From the NCBI RefSeq assembly GCF_013170805.1, contig NZ_CP051293.1, positions 5,338,001 to 5,402,000 on the forward strand: a DNA stretch of 64,000 bases, given 5' to 3'. Positions 34,642 through 43,558 of this stretch are shown here, in pieces. Numbering within the stretch: position 1 is the first letter of the stretch; each line of letters begins with the position of its first letter. Made by a program: the position numbers and the translations under genes. This stretch comes from Mesorhizobium sp. NZP2077. Lineage in GTDB: Bacteria; Pseudomonadota; Alphaproteobacteria; Rhizobiales; Rhizobiaceae. The notes under the pieces were generated by a model. It was not told the DNA's origin. It saw only the letters and a list, made by a program, of their open reading frames with translations, and did no database searches.

Positions 34642-35466
34642 ATGGCTTTCAAGACGATCATGGTTCAGCTGGACGTGGACGCGATCGCCGCGCCACGCAT
34701 CGCGATAGCATGGGATCTTGCTCAACGGCTCGAGACCGACCTGATTGGCTTCTGCGCCGCCGAGCCGCATTTTGTCCCGCCAACCGGCACTGATGACCAG
34801 GCCGCGACCAAGGCGTTGTGGTGTCAGGTGGAGGAGATAGAAGGTCGCCTCGACTGCCTGAGAGAGGACTTCCTGAGCATCGTCAAAGGCAGCAATCGTG
34901 CCTCGTGGCGCGGAGAGATAGGCAATCCCACGCGCCAACTTGCACTCAATGCGCGTATCGCCGACTTGATCCTCACTGGCTCGCCGACGGCCGATCTGGT
35001 GGTCGACCGTCATCGTATGCTTGATCGGGCAAGTCTCATCCTTGCGGCTGGCCGTCCGATACTCGTGGCATCGGACCCATTGGCGCCGATCAAGGCCGAA
35101 AGCATCTTGATTGCGTGGAATGATACGCGGGAAGCGCGACGTGCCGTCGTCGACGCTATGCCTTTCCTGATCACCGCCAAGGATGTCGTGATCGCCACCG
35201 TGGACAATGGGAATACTGGACCCAGGGAAAATGCAGCGGATGTCGAACTCTTTCTGACGCGCCACGGTGTGAAGGCGCGATCCGAAATCTTGGATGCGTG
35301 CCGCTCCGAACCGGCGGAAATCCTCCTCCAGATCGGACAGGATATTACGGCCGATCTCATCGTTCTCGGTGGCTACGGTCATAGCCGGGTACTGGAGAGG
35401 ACCTTTGGCGGCGTGACGCGTTCTGTGCTGCGCAGCGGATCATTGCATCGGTTCATATCGAACTGA
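34642..35466 (+). CDS. Tandem universal stress protein (UspA family)
   Basis: The 274-residue protein has two Usp folds, with GGYGHSRVLERTFGGVTRS as the C-terminal nucleotide-binding motif and a degenerate N-terminal half (MAFKTIMVQLDVDAIAAPRI). It is a paralogue of the Usp proteins at 29168-29977 and 37677-38513. It has its own FNR box, and the phasin gene diverges from it with a separate one. Family members bind ATP and support survival during growth arrest or oxygen loss. Confidence 0.88.
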   Translation: MAFKTIMVQLDVDAIAAPRIAIAWDLAQRLETDLIGFCAAEPHFVPPTGTDDQAATKALWCQVEEIEGRLDCLREDFLSIVKGSNRASWRGEIGNPTRQLALNARIADLILTGSPTADLVVDRHRMLDRASLILAAGRPILVASDPLAPIKAESILIAWNDTREARRAVVDAMPFLITAKDVVIATVDNGNTGPRENAADVELFLTRHGVKARSEILDACRSEPAEILLQIGQDITADLIVLGGYGHSRVLERTFGGVTRSVLRSGSLHRFISN

Positions 35467-35493
35467 GGACGGCGGAGCCTCGGAGTCGTGATT

Positions 35494-35507
35494 TTGACAT
35501 GAATCAA
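35494..35507. promoter_or_regulatory. FNR/FixK-type operator in front of the hemA relic
   Basis: TTGACATGAATCAA is an exact match. No intact gene follows at the expected distance, only the ALA synthase remnant, so this is probably an orphan operator. Confidence 0.78.
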
Positions 35508-35519
35508 GGTCGTCCGTTC

Positions 35520-35888
35520 CCGCAGCAGCAGGCGAGCCGAACCAAGCAGATCCTGTAGGCGGCCGGCTTGCCGGTGATGGAGTCGCCAACCCATATCGTG
35601 CCGCTGCTGGTCGGAGACCCCGAGCTTTGCAAGATGGCCAGCGATCGCCTGCTTGGCGTTCACGGCATCTACATCCAGCCGATCAATTACCCGACCGTGC
35701 CACGCGGCACGGAGCGGCTGCGCATCACGCCGACGCCGTTTCATTCCGACACGCTGATCGCGGGACTGCAGGAGGCGCTGGTCGAGACCTGGGATGCCCT
35801 CGGTATTCCCTACGGTTCCGCTGGCCGGCCCGCTGTCGCGAAGAGCGATCGGATTGTTCCGCTGCTGGTGCAGAAATCCGCCGGCTGA
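35520..35888 (+). pseudogene. hemA: C-terminal relic of 5-aminolevulinate synthase
   Basis: From about 35520 the frame reads ASRTKQIL, then TAG at 35556-35558, then [21 protein letters not shown] and [23 protein letters not shown]. This is the C-terminal quarter of ALA synthase (about 400 residues when intact), which makes the first haem precursor. The N-terminal three quarters, including the PLP lysine region, are absent, and a Ser codon has become TAG. An FNR-type box lies 13 bp upstream, so a deletion seems to have joined the promoter to the gene's tail. Synthesis of a 106-residue fragment from the TTG at 35568 is possible but it could not be active. Confidence 0.85.
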
Positions 35889-35937
35889 GAGCCGCCGCCT
35901 GCCCAAACGGCCTCCATCTCCTTTGCCTATGGGCAAT

Positions 35938-35951
35938 TTGATCCTGCTCAA
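35938..35951. promoter_or_regulatory. FixK-type box (TTGA-N6-TCAA) upstream of the DUF2267 operon
   Basis: TTGATCCTGCTCAA has one mismatch to the strict consensus but fits the relaxed FixK pattern TTG(A/C)-N6-(T/G)CAA. Predicted leader to the ATG at 36008 is about 22 nt. Confidence 0.6.
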
Positions 35952-36007
35952 TGCTCAAAGCCCTTCGATGCCCGAGAATGAAGTTCAAATCTTCGAGGAG
36001 CATCGCC

Positions 36008-36442
36008 ATGGGTCAAGTTTCTCACACGTCCTTCGCTGACTTCACGCACGCTGGCCAGCAGGCGCAACAGTGGGTCAAGGAGCTCGCCAAGGACCTCTGC
36101 TGGAGCGAGCCGAGCGCGTGCCGTCTCCTGAGATCCGTTCTACACACGGTGCGGGATTGGCTGTCGCCAGCGGAAATGGCCGACCTCTCGGCGCAACTGC
36201 CTGTTTTGGTCCGCGGCATCTATTTCGAAGGCTGGAATCCATCGGCGCCTGCGCATGAGCGCACGAAGCGCGACTTCATTATCAGCGTCAGAAACAGTTT
36301 CGGCTACGATGAGGAGATCGATTTCGATGTCGCGATCAGTGCCGTTTTCAAGCTTCTCGACCGTCATATTTCGCATGGCGAGATCGTGCAGGTCAGAAAC
36401 TCGATGAAGAAGTCGCTGCGAAAACTGTGGCCGGTGGATTGA
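36008..36442 (+). CDS. DUF2267 protein
   Basis: The 144-residue helical protein contains AQQWVKELAKDL, ACRLLRSVLHTVRDWLSPAEMADLSAQLPVLVRGIYFEGW and ISHGEIVQVRNSMKKSLRKLW, typical of DUF2267. The function is unknown. The start was moved to the ATG at 36008, which follows GAGGAG; the frame from 35951 would overlap the operator. It is 3 bp from the phosphoribosyltransferase gene and leads a three-gene operon. Confidence 0.82.
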   Translation: MGQVSHTSFADFTHAGQQAQQWVKELAKDLCWSEPSACRLLRSVLHTVRDWLSPAEMADLSAQLPVLVRGIYFEGWNPSAPAHERTKRDFIISVRNSFGYDEEIDFDVAISAVFKLLDRHISHGEIVQVRNSMKKSLRKLWPVD

Positions 36443-36445
36443 CCG

Positions 36446-37132
36446 ATGTTCCGCGACCGGGAAGACGCTGGAGCGAAGCTTGGCCTGGAACTGAGCAGGC
36501 TTCAACTGCATCGGCCCATCGTACTGGCATTGCCGCGTGGCGGCGTGCCGGTCGCAGTGGAAGTGGCCAAAGCCCTCAACGCTCCTCTTGACCTGCTTAT
36601 CGTCCGCAAGGTCGGCGCCCCGGGCAATCCCGAGTTGGCTGTTGCCGCAATCGTCGATGGCGACCCTGGGGAGGTCGTGCTGAACCGTGAAATTGTCGAG
36701 ACCTATGGCCTCAACGACGACGCGTTACGTGTCTTGATTGCAAATGAGCGTCCTGAACTCGAACGCCGGCGCGTTGCCTATCGAGGTAAGAATAAACCGG
36801 TGTCGATCGCGGGAAGGATCGCGATCATCGTCGATGATGGGGCCGCGACCGGTACGACAATGAAAATCGCGATCCGCGCCCTAAAGCGCCGGTCACCGAG
36901 GGAAATCGTCGTGGCAATCCCCGTTTCACCGCAAGAGACGGTCGCCGCGCTGGAGCAGGAAGCGGACCGTGTGGTCTGCCTTAGTCAGCCAGGGCAGTTC
37001 CGGGCCTTGGGCCACCACTATCTGCGATTCCCGCAGCTCTCTGACAACGACGTTGTCTCCGCTATGGACGAGGCTGCCCAACTGTACAAAACTGGCCAGC
37101 GGCACGTTTCCGGCCTAGTTCAAAAGCCGTGA
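36446..37132 (+). CDS. Phosphoribosyltransferase domain protein
   Basis: The 228-residue protein has the PRTase signature IIVDDGAATGTTM for PRPP binding and an N-terminal ALPRGGVPVAVEVA loop, as in the stand-alone PRTases often annotated as predicted phosphoribosyltransferase. The substrate base is not evident. It sits between DUF2267 and a pyridoxamine-oxidase-like gene, a set often found in stress regulons. Confidence 0.83.
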   Translation: MFRDREDAGAKLGLELSRLQLHRPIVLALPRGGVPVAVEVAKALNAPLDLLIVRKVGAPGNPELAVAAIVDGDPGEVVLNREIVETYGLNDDALRVLIANERPELERRRVAYRGKNKPVSIAGRIAIIVDDGAATGTTMKIAIRALKRRSPREIVVAIPVSPQETVAALEQEADRVVCLSQPGQFRALGHHYLRFPQLSDNDVVSAMDEAAQLYKTGQRHVSGLVQKP

Positions 37133-37152
37133 AGAACAAGGAGATCGCACTG

Positions 37153-37599
37153 ATGCAGATCCGCACGCTTTCTGCTTTGGAATGTACCAAATTGCTGACG
37201 GCCAATCGTGTTGGCCACCTGGCCTGCTCGAAGGATGGGCAACCCTATATCGTGCCCTTCCACTACGCCCATTCGGACGCTCATCTTTACGCGTTTTCAA
37301 TGCCGGGGAAAAAGATCGAATGGATGCGGGCCAATCCGCTGGTGTCCGTCCAGGTCGATGAACATGGCCAGGGGCGAGGATGGAAAAGCGTCGTTGCCGA
37401 CGGCCGATACGAAGAACTGCCTGACCGGATCGGCCACAAGCTTGAGCGAGATCATGCCTGGTCGGTCTTGAGCAAGCACTCCGACTGGTGGGAACCCGGT
37501 GCACTCAAGCCCATCGTTCCTCCCACAGCCGACAGTGCGCCGCACGTTTTCTTTCGGATCCTGATCGAGCAGGTGTCCGGACGAGAAGCAAGCGAGTAG
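37153..37599 (+). CDS. Pyridoxamine 5'-phosphate oxidase family flavoprotein
   Basis: The 148-residue protein has the split-barrel FMN-binding fold: CTKLLTANRVGHLACSKDGQPYIVPFHY near the N terminus, FSMPGKKIEWMRANPLVSVQVDE in the middle. These small relatives bind FMN or F420 and need not oxidise pyridoxamine. AAGGAG 9 bp upstream supports the ATG at 37153 over the GTG at 37129. It ends the operon before a bidirectional terminator. Confidence 0.82.
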   Translation: MQIRTLSALECTKLLTANRVGHLACSKDGQPYIVPFHYAHSDAHLYAFSMPGKKIEWMRANPLVSVQVDEHGQGRGWKSVVADGRYEELPDRIGHKLERDHAWSVLSKHSDWWEPGALKPIVPPTADSAPHVFFRILIEQVSGREASE

Positions 37600-37626
37600 T
37601 CGCCCCATCAAGTCTCACGAGAAATG

Positions 37627-37661
37627 AAAAGGGCCGGCGCAATCTGCACCGGCCCTTTTTT
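37627..37661. terminator. Bidirectional Rho-independent terminator
   Basis: AAAAGGGCCGG and CCGGCCCTTTTTT form an 11-bp stem with A- and T-rich flanks, between two convergent genes. It can end both. Confidence 0.88.
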
Positions 37662-37676
37662 CCAACCGTTGAATTC

Positions 37677-38513
37677 CTATCGCGCCATCAAGACCGGCAG
37701 CGATTGACCCTCAAGCATCGACTTGGTGACCCCGCCGAAAATCCGCTCGCGCAACCTGGAATGACCATAGGCGCCCATGACTATCAGCTCGGCCGCAACG
37801 TCGCCGGCATGCTGGCGAAGCACGTCGGCGATCGAATGATTGGCGCTCGGCAGCCGGTCGACCGTAACCTTCACGCCATGCCGGGCAAGATAGGCCGCGG
37901 CATCCGCACCCGGCTCCTCGCCATGATGGAATTCGTTTTCAATTGGATCGACGATGACAAGGCGCACATCTTCGGCGCCTTTCAGCATATCGAGCGACTC
38001 GCGGACGGCGCGCGATGACTCAAGACGGGCGTCCCATGCAACGAGGATGCGTTTCGGCTTCAGCGTCGGCCGCGAGCCCTCGGGAACGAGCAGAATGGGC
38101 TTCCCCGATGAGAACAGCGTGCCCTCGATGACTTTGTCCTTGAGCGTATGGCTTGCCAGCAGGTCCGGTCCGAGAATGGTCAGATCGGCGTAGCGGGCAC
38201 GCCGTCCGATGACGTCGTCTGCCCATCCCATGTCGGGATAGTCGTCGCTCAGATCGGCCGATACGGCGGTCTGAGAGAGAAAGCCAGCGACGTCAGAAAT
38301 TCTCTTCTCCAGCCTTTTCAGTTCGGCCTGGCGTTCCTCCAGCCAGGCCGGTGAGACGACAGCGGCATACTCGCCGCCAGAGGGCGGTGCGGCCAGCTCG
38401 AGGACGAGCACGGAGAGATGGGCGCCGACCTGTTCGCACAGCGAGGCGGCTAGCTTTAGATCGCCTTCACCCTGGTTCGGCCCGGTAACCGTAAGCAGTG
38501 TCCTGAAAGTCAC
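37677..38513 (-). CDS. Tandem universal stress protein (UspA family)
   Basis: The 278-residue protein has GAYGHSRLRERIFGGVTKSML at the C-terminal nucleotide-binding site and LILVPEGSRP-like strands. It is more divergent from the other two tandem Usp proteins (MTFRTLLTVTGPNQGEGDL). Two candidate boxes lie upstream (38587-38600 and 38622-38635), shared with the divergent cytochrome c gene. Confidence 0.88.
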   Translation of the reverse strand: MTFRTLLTVTGPNQGEGDLKLAASLCEQVGAHLSVLVLELAAPPSGGEYAAVVSPAWLEERQAELKRLEKRISDVAGFLSQTAVSADLSDDYPDMGWADDVIGRRARYADLTILGPDLLASHTLKDKVIEGTLFSSGKPILLVPEGSRPTLKPKRILVAWDARLESSRAVRESLDMLKGAEDVRLVIVDPIENEFHHGEEPGADAAAYLARHGVKVTVDRLPSANHSIADVLRQHAGDVAAELIVMGAYGHSRLRERIFGGVTKSMLEGQSLPVLMAR

Positions 38514-38586
38514 GGCGGCAACTCCTGATTTCGATTGAAGGATCAGTCATGGTTTCAGTCATTAGCGAGGGCGCCCGATGCGTTCA

Positions 38587-38600
38587 TTGCGTTGAATCAA
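38587..38600. promoter_or_regulatory. Relaxed FixK-type box (TTGC-N6-TCAA)
   Basis: TTGCGTTGAATCAA fits the relaxed FixK pattern. Its placement suits the leftward usp gene (leader about 39 nt). A near twin, TTGCGTTGGATCAA, occurs at 43445. Confidence 0.5.
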
Positions 38601-38621
38601 ACACCGTGACCGCGGCAGCAT

Positions 38622-38635
38622 TTGATCCGCATCAA
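38622..38635. promoter_or_regulatory. FNR/FixK-type operator upstream of cytochrome c
   Basis: TTGATCCGCATCAA is an exact match; predicted leader to the ATG at 38689 is about 19 nt. Confidence 0.85.
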
Positions 38636-38688
38636 CGCACTGCCAAAGCAAGGCTTTAGATTTCAGCCGAACAATCGGGGAAACACAC

Positions 38689-39087
38689 ATGAGATTCCTG
38701 ATCACAGTGGCTCTGGCAGGATTGGCCTTCAACGCGGCCGGCGCCCAGGAACTCGGCGACGGCAAGGCCGAATACATGAACTCATGCGCCGTCTGCCATG
38801 GTCCCGAAGGCAAGGGCGATGGCCCGTTGGGCGACGAGCTGTTGAAGCGGCCGAGCGACCTGACACGCCTCTCCAGGCGCAATGGCGGCGAATTCCCTTA
38901 CTGGCGCGTTTATGCCGTGATCGACGGTCGCGCCATGGTGCCGACGCATGGCGAGCGCGACATGCCAGTGTGGGGCAGCCAATTCCTGCCTGCCGACGTG
39001 AAGAAATATGGCCCGAACGCAGGCGAAATCGTCACCAGGGAACGCATCCATGAGTTGGCAGGTTATGTCCAGACATTGCAGCAATGA
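38689..39087 (+). CDS. Class I c-type cytochrome
   Basis: The 132-residue protein has a signal peptide (MRFLITVALAGLAFNAAGAQ) and a haem site CAVCHG, with RDMPVWGSQF providing the likely axial Met. It is a periplasmic monohaem cytochrome whose gene has an exact FNR box, so it may carry electrons to the cbb3 oxidase at low oxygen (inference). The kinase-fusion gene follows 50 bp later. Confidence 0.88.
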   Translation: MRFLITVALAGLAFNAAGAQELGDGKAEYMNSCAVCHGPEGKGDGPLGDELLKRPSDLTRLSRRNGGEFPYWRVYAVIDGRAMVPTHGERDMPVWGSQFLPADVKKYGPNAGEIVTRERIHELAGYVQTLQQ

Positions 39088-39136
39088 GCGCAGATCGCGG
39101 AAACGAATTTCCCGAGACACACTGGGAAGGCCGGCC

Positions 39137-40690
39137 ATGATCGTCGACGACCAGCAAGCCGCCGCCGCGTTTCTGCTTGATCCTGCCACCCATGGCGCGA
39201 TTGGGCCCGTCGAGGCGATCGAGACTCACATTTCGCGTATTTTCCTTGTCGGCCAACGCGCCTACAAGATGAAGCGGGCGGTCAAGCTGCCTTATGTCGA
39301 TTTCTCGACGCCGGCACTGAGGCTGGCCGCTTGCGAGAAAGAGGTAGAACTCAACTCGAAAACCGCTCCCGGCCTCTATCTGAGGGTACGTCGCATCACG
39401 CGGGAAGCCGACGACAAATTGGCTCTTGACGGCACCGGCCAAATGCTCGACGCGGCGATCGAGATGATCCGCTTCGACCAGTCGAAGCTTCTCGATCGAA
39501 TGGCAACCGCGGGAGAATTGACGCCGGTGCTGATGACCGCCGTAGCACGGATGATCGTAGGATATCATCGCGCCGCGCCGGAGGTCCACAATGGCACTGG
39601 CTCGTTCAATTTGATGGGCGTGCTCGACATCAACGAGGCCGGCTTTGGCACCAGCCATGTTTTTACGAAACGGGAGATCGAGACCTTTGCCGGGGCCTTC
39701 CGCACCGCGCTTGCCCGGCATGCCGGATTGCTGGACCGCCGGGAGGCCGCGGGCAAGATCCGCCGGTGCCATGGCGATCTGCACCTGCGCAACATCTGCC
39801 TTTTCGATGGCGAGCCTCGCCTCTTCGATTGCATCGAATTCAATGACCAGATCGCCAGCATCGATGTTCTGTACGACCTTGCCTTCTTGTTGATGGACCT
39901 CTGGCATCGCGGCTTCCCCCAGGTCGCCAATCTCGTGATGAACCGCTATCTCGACGAGGCCGACGATGAAGACGGTTTCATCCTACTGCCCTTTTTCATG
40001 GCCGTGCGTGCTGCCGTTCGCGCCCATGTAACCGCAACGCAGGTCGAGGAAGGCAGCGCCGACGGCGACAAGCTGATTGCCGAGGCGAGATCCTATTTCG
40101 AACTGGCCCTGACATTTCTCCAGGAGACAGAACCGCGGCTCGTTGCCATCGGCGGCCTCAGTGGTTCCGGCAAGACGACCATTGCCGAGGCGCTCGCTGC
40201 CTATGTTGGAGCGCCGCCCGGCGCACGCATTGTCGAAAGCGACCGCATCCGCAAGGCGATGCACGGCGTGGCTGCCGAGACCAGGCTGCCGGACAAGGCC
40301 TATCGACCTGAGGTGTCCGAACGGGTCTACAACGAAATGGCATGGCGCGCCGCCCTGATCCTCTCCGAGGGGGGTTCGGTTGTCGCTGATGCGGTTTTCG
40401 ACAGACCGGCCGATCGTGAGCGGATTGAAAAGGCAGCGCGCGACCGAGGTATCGCATTCTCCGGCTTCTGGCTGGAGGCGGATCCACTCGTCCTTTGGCA
40501 GCGGGTCAATGAACGCAAGGGCGGCCCCTCGGACGCCACGGTCGATATCCTGTCGCGTCAATTGCAGCGCAATGCCAGCCAGGCCAGCTGGCGCAGGACC
40601 GACTCCGATCGACAGCTCGTCGACATCGTCGCCGAATTGAGGAGATGTTGCGCGCACGATGCTTCCGAGATCCTGCGCACAGCGTCCTGA
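39137..40690 (+). CDS. Two-domain kinase: aminoglycoside-phosphotransferase-like plus P-loop kinase
   Basis: The 517-residue protein has an N-terminal APH-like half with CHGDLHLRNICLFDGEPRLFDCIEFN (catalytic loop and metal-binding Asp). The C-terminal half (from about 335) has the Walker A motif GGLSGSGKTTIAEAL, as in small-molecule kinases of the AAA_33 type. This fusion is known from many bacteria, usually annotated as AAA family ATPase; its substrate is not known. GGGAAGG precedes the ATG at 39137. It probably shares the FNR box of the cytochrome c gene upstream. Confidence 0.83.
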   Translation: MIVDDQQAAAAFLLDPATHGAIGPVEAIETHISRIFLVGQRAYKMKRAVKLPYVDFSTPALRLAACEKEVELNSKTAPGLYLRVRRITREADDKLALDGTGQMLDAAIEMIRFDQSKLLDRMATAGELTPVLMTAVARMIVGYHRAAPEVHNGTGSFNLMGVLDINEAGFGTSHVFTKREIETFAGAFRTALARHAGLLDRREAAGKIRRCHGDLHLRNICLFDGEPRLFDCIEFNDQIASIDVLYDLAFLLMDLWHRGFPQVANLVMNRYLDEADDEDGFILLPFFMAVRAAVRAHVTATQVEEGSADGDKLIAEARSYFELALTFLQETEPRLVAIGGLSGSGKTTIAEALAAYVGAPPGARIVESDRIRKAMHGVAAETRLPDKAYRPEVSERVYNEMAWRAALILSEGGSVVADAVFDRPADRERIEKAARDRGIAFSGFWLEADPLVLWQRVNERKGGPSDATVDILSRQLQRNASQASWRRTDSDRQLVDIVAELRRCCAHDASEILRTAS

Positions 40691-40710
40691 CTGGGTGCGT
40701 ACGATCGATA

Positions 40711-43392
40711 TCAACTGAGTTCGAACTTGGCCTCGACAAGGCCGGGCTCGTTCGGAAGATGCGTGATCGAGAAGCCAAACTCGCGGCACATGGCCAACAT
40801 CTTGCTGTTTTCGCTCAGCACGATGCCTTCGATGCGGCGGATCCCATCCGCTCTTGCATAGTCGACGATCTGGCTGAGCAATTCCCAACCCAGGCCATGC
40901 CCCTGCAAGTCCGTCCGCACCAGCAAAGCGTATTCGGCACCGACGTGGTCGGGGTCGCAGGATAGCCGGCTGATGCCCGCAAGCGCGCCGGTGCTCGTGT
41001 CCAATGCGACGAAAGCCATGTTGCGGTCGTAGTCGAGCTGGGTAAGCCGCTTCAACATCTGGTCGGTGAAGCTTTTGCGCGGCGACAGGAAACGCAGGCG
41101 CAGATCATCGGGCGAAATCCTGGTGAGGAAATCCGGATAGAGCGCGATGTCGGCCGGCTTGATCGGCCGGATATGGTAACGCACGCCGTCGGCCGAAAAC
41201 TCTTTTTCCCAACCCGACGGATACGGCCTGATGGTAAGCGCCCGATTCGGACCCGGCTCCTCCACGCGTTCCGGCTCGATCTCGATACGGGCATCGAGCG
41301 CAATCACGCCGGCGGAATCGGCGAGCAACGGATTGATGTCCATTGAAACAAGGCACGGAAAATCGACGATCATCTGCGACAGGCCGTTTAGCGCCGTGAT
41401 GATCGCCTGCCGATCGGCCGGCTTGCGATCGCGGAATCCGGCCAGCAGGCGGCCGATCCGCGTTTGGTCGATCAAATCACCGGCAAGAACGTCGTCGAGC
41501 GGCGGCAATGCAATCGCTGTGTCGTCCATCACCTCGACGGAGACGCCGCCGGCTCCAAACAGGATGGCCGGCCCGAAGATCGGATCCCGGTTCATGCCGA
41601 GGATGAGTTCCTGCGCCTGTTTCCGCACCACCATCGGCTGAATGGCATAGCCTTCAATGTCCGATTGCGGTGCGTGCTTGCGCACGCGCGCCTCGATTGT
41701 GCGTGCGGCCTCTCCTGCGGCAGCTGCATCGGCAATGTTGAGCACTACACCGCCAATGTCCGACTTGTGCGAGATCGCCTTGGACAACAGTTTGACGGCG
41801 ACCTGCTCGGACGTCTTGAGGAGGCGGCTGGCGGCCGCCTCCGCTTCGACAGGAGATCTGGCGACGATCGTCTCGGGCACCGGGATGCCGTAAGCGGAAA
41901 TTACTGCCTTGGCTTCGGGCTCGGTCAGCATTCGCCGCCCTTCCCCCGCGACCTGCCTGAATATGGCGAGCACGGCTTCCCGGTGACTCGTGATGTCTTC
42001 GCCCAGGCTCGACGGGGTGCGCATCAATGCCCGCTGGGCACGCGACCATTCGCTGAGGTAGGAGACGGCCGTTGCGGCATCCGCTGGCGTCTCGAAGCTG
42101 GCAATGCCGGCATCCTGAAGAACACGTCGCCCTTCGCGCGCCGTGTGTTCGCCAAGCCAGCAGGTCAGGACAGGTTTGCCGCGAATCTTGCCGTCCTGCG
42201 CGAGCGCCGCCGCCGCGCTTGCCGCGGCAAGCGGCGAGCCGAGCCCAGTCGGGCAGTTCATGACCAGGACAACGTCGGTCCCGGCATCGGCCGCGACCGC
42301 CTCAATCGCCGCCTGATAGCGCTCTGGCGGGGCGTCGCCGATAATGTCGACCGGATTGGCGCGGGACCATGTGCTCGGCAGGACGGCATCCAGGCGGGCG
42401 ATCGTTTCCGGCGACAATTCCGCCAGTTCCCCGTTACCTTCGACGAGTTGATCGACGGCAAGCACGCCGGCGCCGCCGCCATTGGTGACGATGCCGACGC
42501 GGGCTCGTTCTAGCGGAACGAACCGAGCGGTCGTTTCAACCGCATCGAACAACTCAGTGAGACCTTTGACGCGCAGTATGCCTGCCCGCAGCAATGCCGC
42601 ATCGACGACACGGTCGGCCCCCGATAGCGCGCCGGTATGGGTCGCGGCCGCTTTGGCCGATTGCTCGTGCCGACCCGATTTTATCGCGATCACTGGCTTG
42701 ATCCTCGCCGCCGCACGCGCGGCCGAGATGAACTTGCGCGGATTGGGAATGGTTTCGAGATACATGACGATGGCGCGTGTGTGCGCATCGCCCGCCAGCA
42801 TGTCGAGACAATCTCCGACGTCGACATCCGCCATGTCGCCAAGGGAGACGATCTGCGAGAAGCCGACATTGTTGTCGGCCGCCCAATCGATCAACGATGT
42901 GGCGATGGCGCCGGATTGGGACAGCAACGCGATGTTGCCGGGCTTGGCGGCCATATGCGCAAATCCGGCATTGAGCTTCATCGGCGGGATCATCAGTCCG
43001 ACCGTGTTCGGCCCGATGATGCGGAAGAGAGCGGGCTTGGCCGCATCGAGCATCGCCTGGCGCAGGCCGTTCTCGCGCGTCAGCCCGGCAGTGATCACAA
43101 CCGCCGCCCGCGTGCCCTTTTCAGCAAGGTCGCGCACGATGCCGGGAACTGTCTCAGGCGGCGTGACGATGACGCCAAGGTCTGGGACGTCAGGCAGATC
43201 GGCCGCTTTGGCATAGCATTGCCGATCGGCGACCTCGGAGTATTTCGGGTTGACCGGCCAAATGTCGCCCTCGAAGCCACCGCTGACGATGTTGTCGAAA
43301 ACGACACGGCCGACGGAGCCTTCGCGCACCGACGCACCGAAGACAGCAACGGACTTCGGGGCGAACGCATGTTCGAGATTTCGGATCGTCAC
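40711..43392 (-). CDS. Pat-like protein: ADP-forming acyl-CoA synthetase fold plus GNAT acetyltransferase
   Basis: The 893-residue protein has a CoA-binding domain (AFAPKSVAVFGASVREGSVG), succinyl-CoA-ligase-like domains with THTGALSGAD, an ATP-grasp domain (about 480-700, VAVKLLSKAISHKSDIGGVVLN), and a C-terminal GNAT domain (about 735-893) with PDDLRLRFLSP and DLQGHGLGWELL. This is the order of the protein lysine acetyltransferase Pat/YfiQ, which acetylates acetyl-CoA synthetase and other enzymes. Whether the synthetase part is catalytic cannot be told from sequence alone. A separate GNAT gene at 59699 resembles its C-terminal domain. A relaxed FixK box lies 18 nt beyond the predicted start point. 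Confidence 0.88.
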   Translation of the reverse strand: MTIRNLEHAFAPKSVAVFGASVREGSVGRVVFDNIVSGGFEGDIWPVNPKYSEVADRQCYAKAADLPDVPDLGVIVTPPETVPGIVRDLAEKGTRAAVVITAGLTRENGLRQAMLDAAKPALFRIIGPNTVGLMIPPMKLNAGFAHMAAKPGNIALLSQSGAIATSLIDWAADNNVGFSQIVSLGDMADVDVGDCLDMLAGDAHTRAIVMYLETIPNPRKFISAARAAARIKPVIAIKSGRHEQSAKAAATHTGALSGADRVVDAALLRAGILRVKGLTELFDAVETTARFVPLERARVGIVTNGGGAGVLAVDQLVEGNGELAELSPETIARLDAVLPSTWSRANPVDIIGDAPPERYQAAIEAVAADAGTDVVLVMNCPTGLGSPLAAASAAAALAQDGKIRGKPVLTCWLGEHTAREGRRVLQDAGIASFETPADAATAVSYLSEWSRAQRALMRTPSSLGEDITSHREAVLAIFRQVAGEGRRMLTEPEAKAVISAYGIPVPETIVARSPVEAEAAASRLLKTSEQVAVKLLSKAISHKSDIGGVVLNIADAAAAGEAARTIEARVRKHAPQSDIEGYAIQPMVVRKQAQELILGMNRDPIFGPAILFGAGGVSVEVMDDTAIALPPLDDVLAGDLIDQTRIGRLLAGFRDRKPADRQAIITALNGLSQMIVDFPCLVSMDINPLLADSAGVIALDARIEIEPERVEEPGPNRALTIRPYPSGWEKEFSADGVRYHIRPIKPADIALYPDFLTRISPDDLRLRFLSPRKSFTDQMLKRLTQLDYDRNMAFVALDTSTGALAGISRLSCDPDHVGAEYALLVRTDLQGHGLGWELLSQIVDYARADGIRRIEGIVLSENSKMLAMCREFGFSITHLPNEPGLVEAKFELS

Positions 43393-43444
43393 CCCTCATG
43401 CCTCCTGTTCGTAGCGATGATCGCCCGTCGATCTTGCCCGTTCG

Positions 43445-43458
43445 TTGCGTTGGATCAA
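43445..43458. promoter_or_regulatory. Relaxed FixK-type box between the Pat-like gene and the metal ATPase
   Basis: TTGCGTTGGATCAA fits TTG(A/C)-N6-(T/G)CAA. Leaders would be about 18 nt for the leftward gene and about 66 nt for the rightward one. Confidence 0.5.
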
Positions 43459-43558
43459 AGCGTTCTCCGGCTCTCGCGATTAGCTGTTGCCCGAGTTCGA
43501 CGCGCTCCGTCAGCACTGGCGATAATTGGCGAGCATCTATCAAATCGAAAGGCATCGC

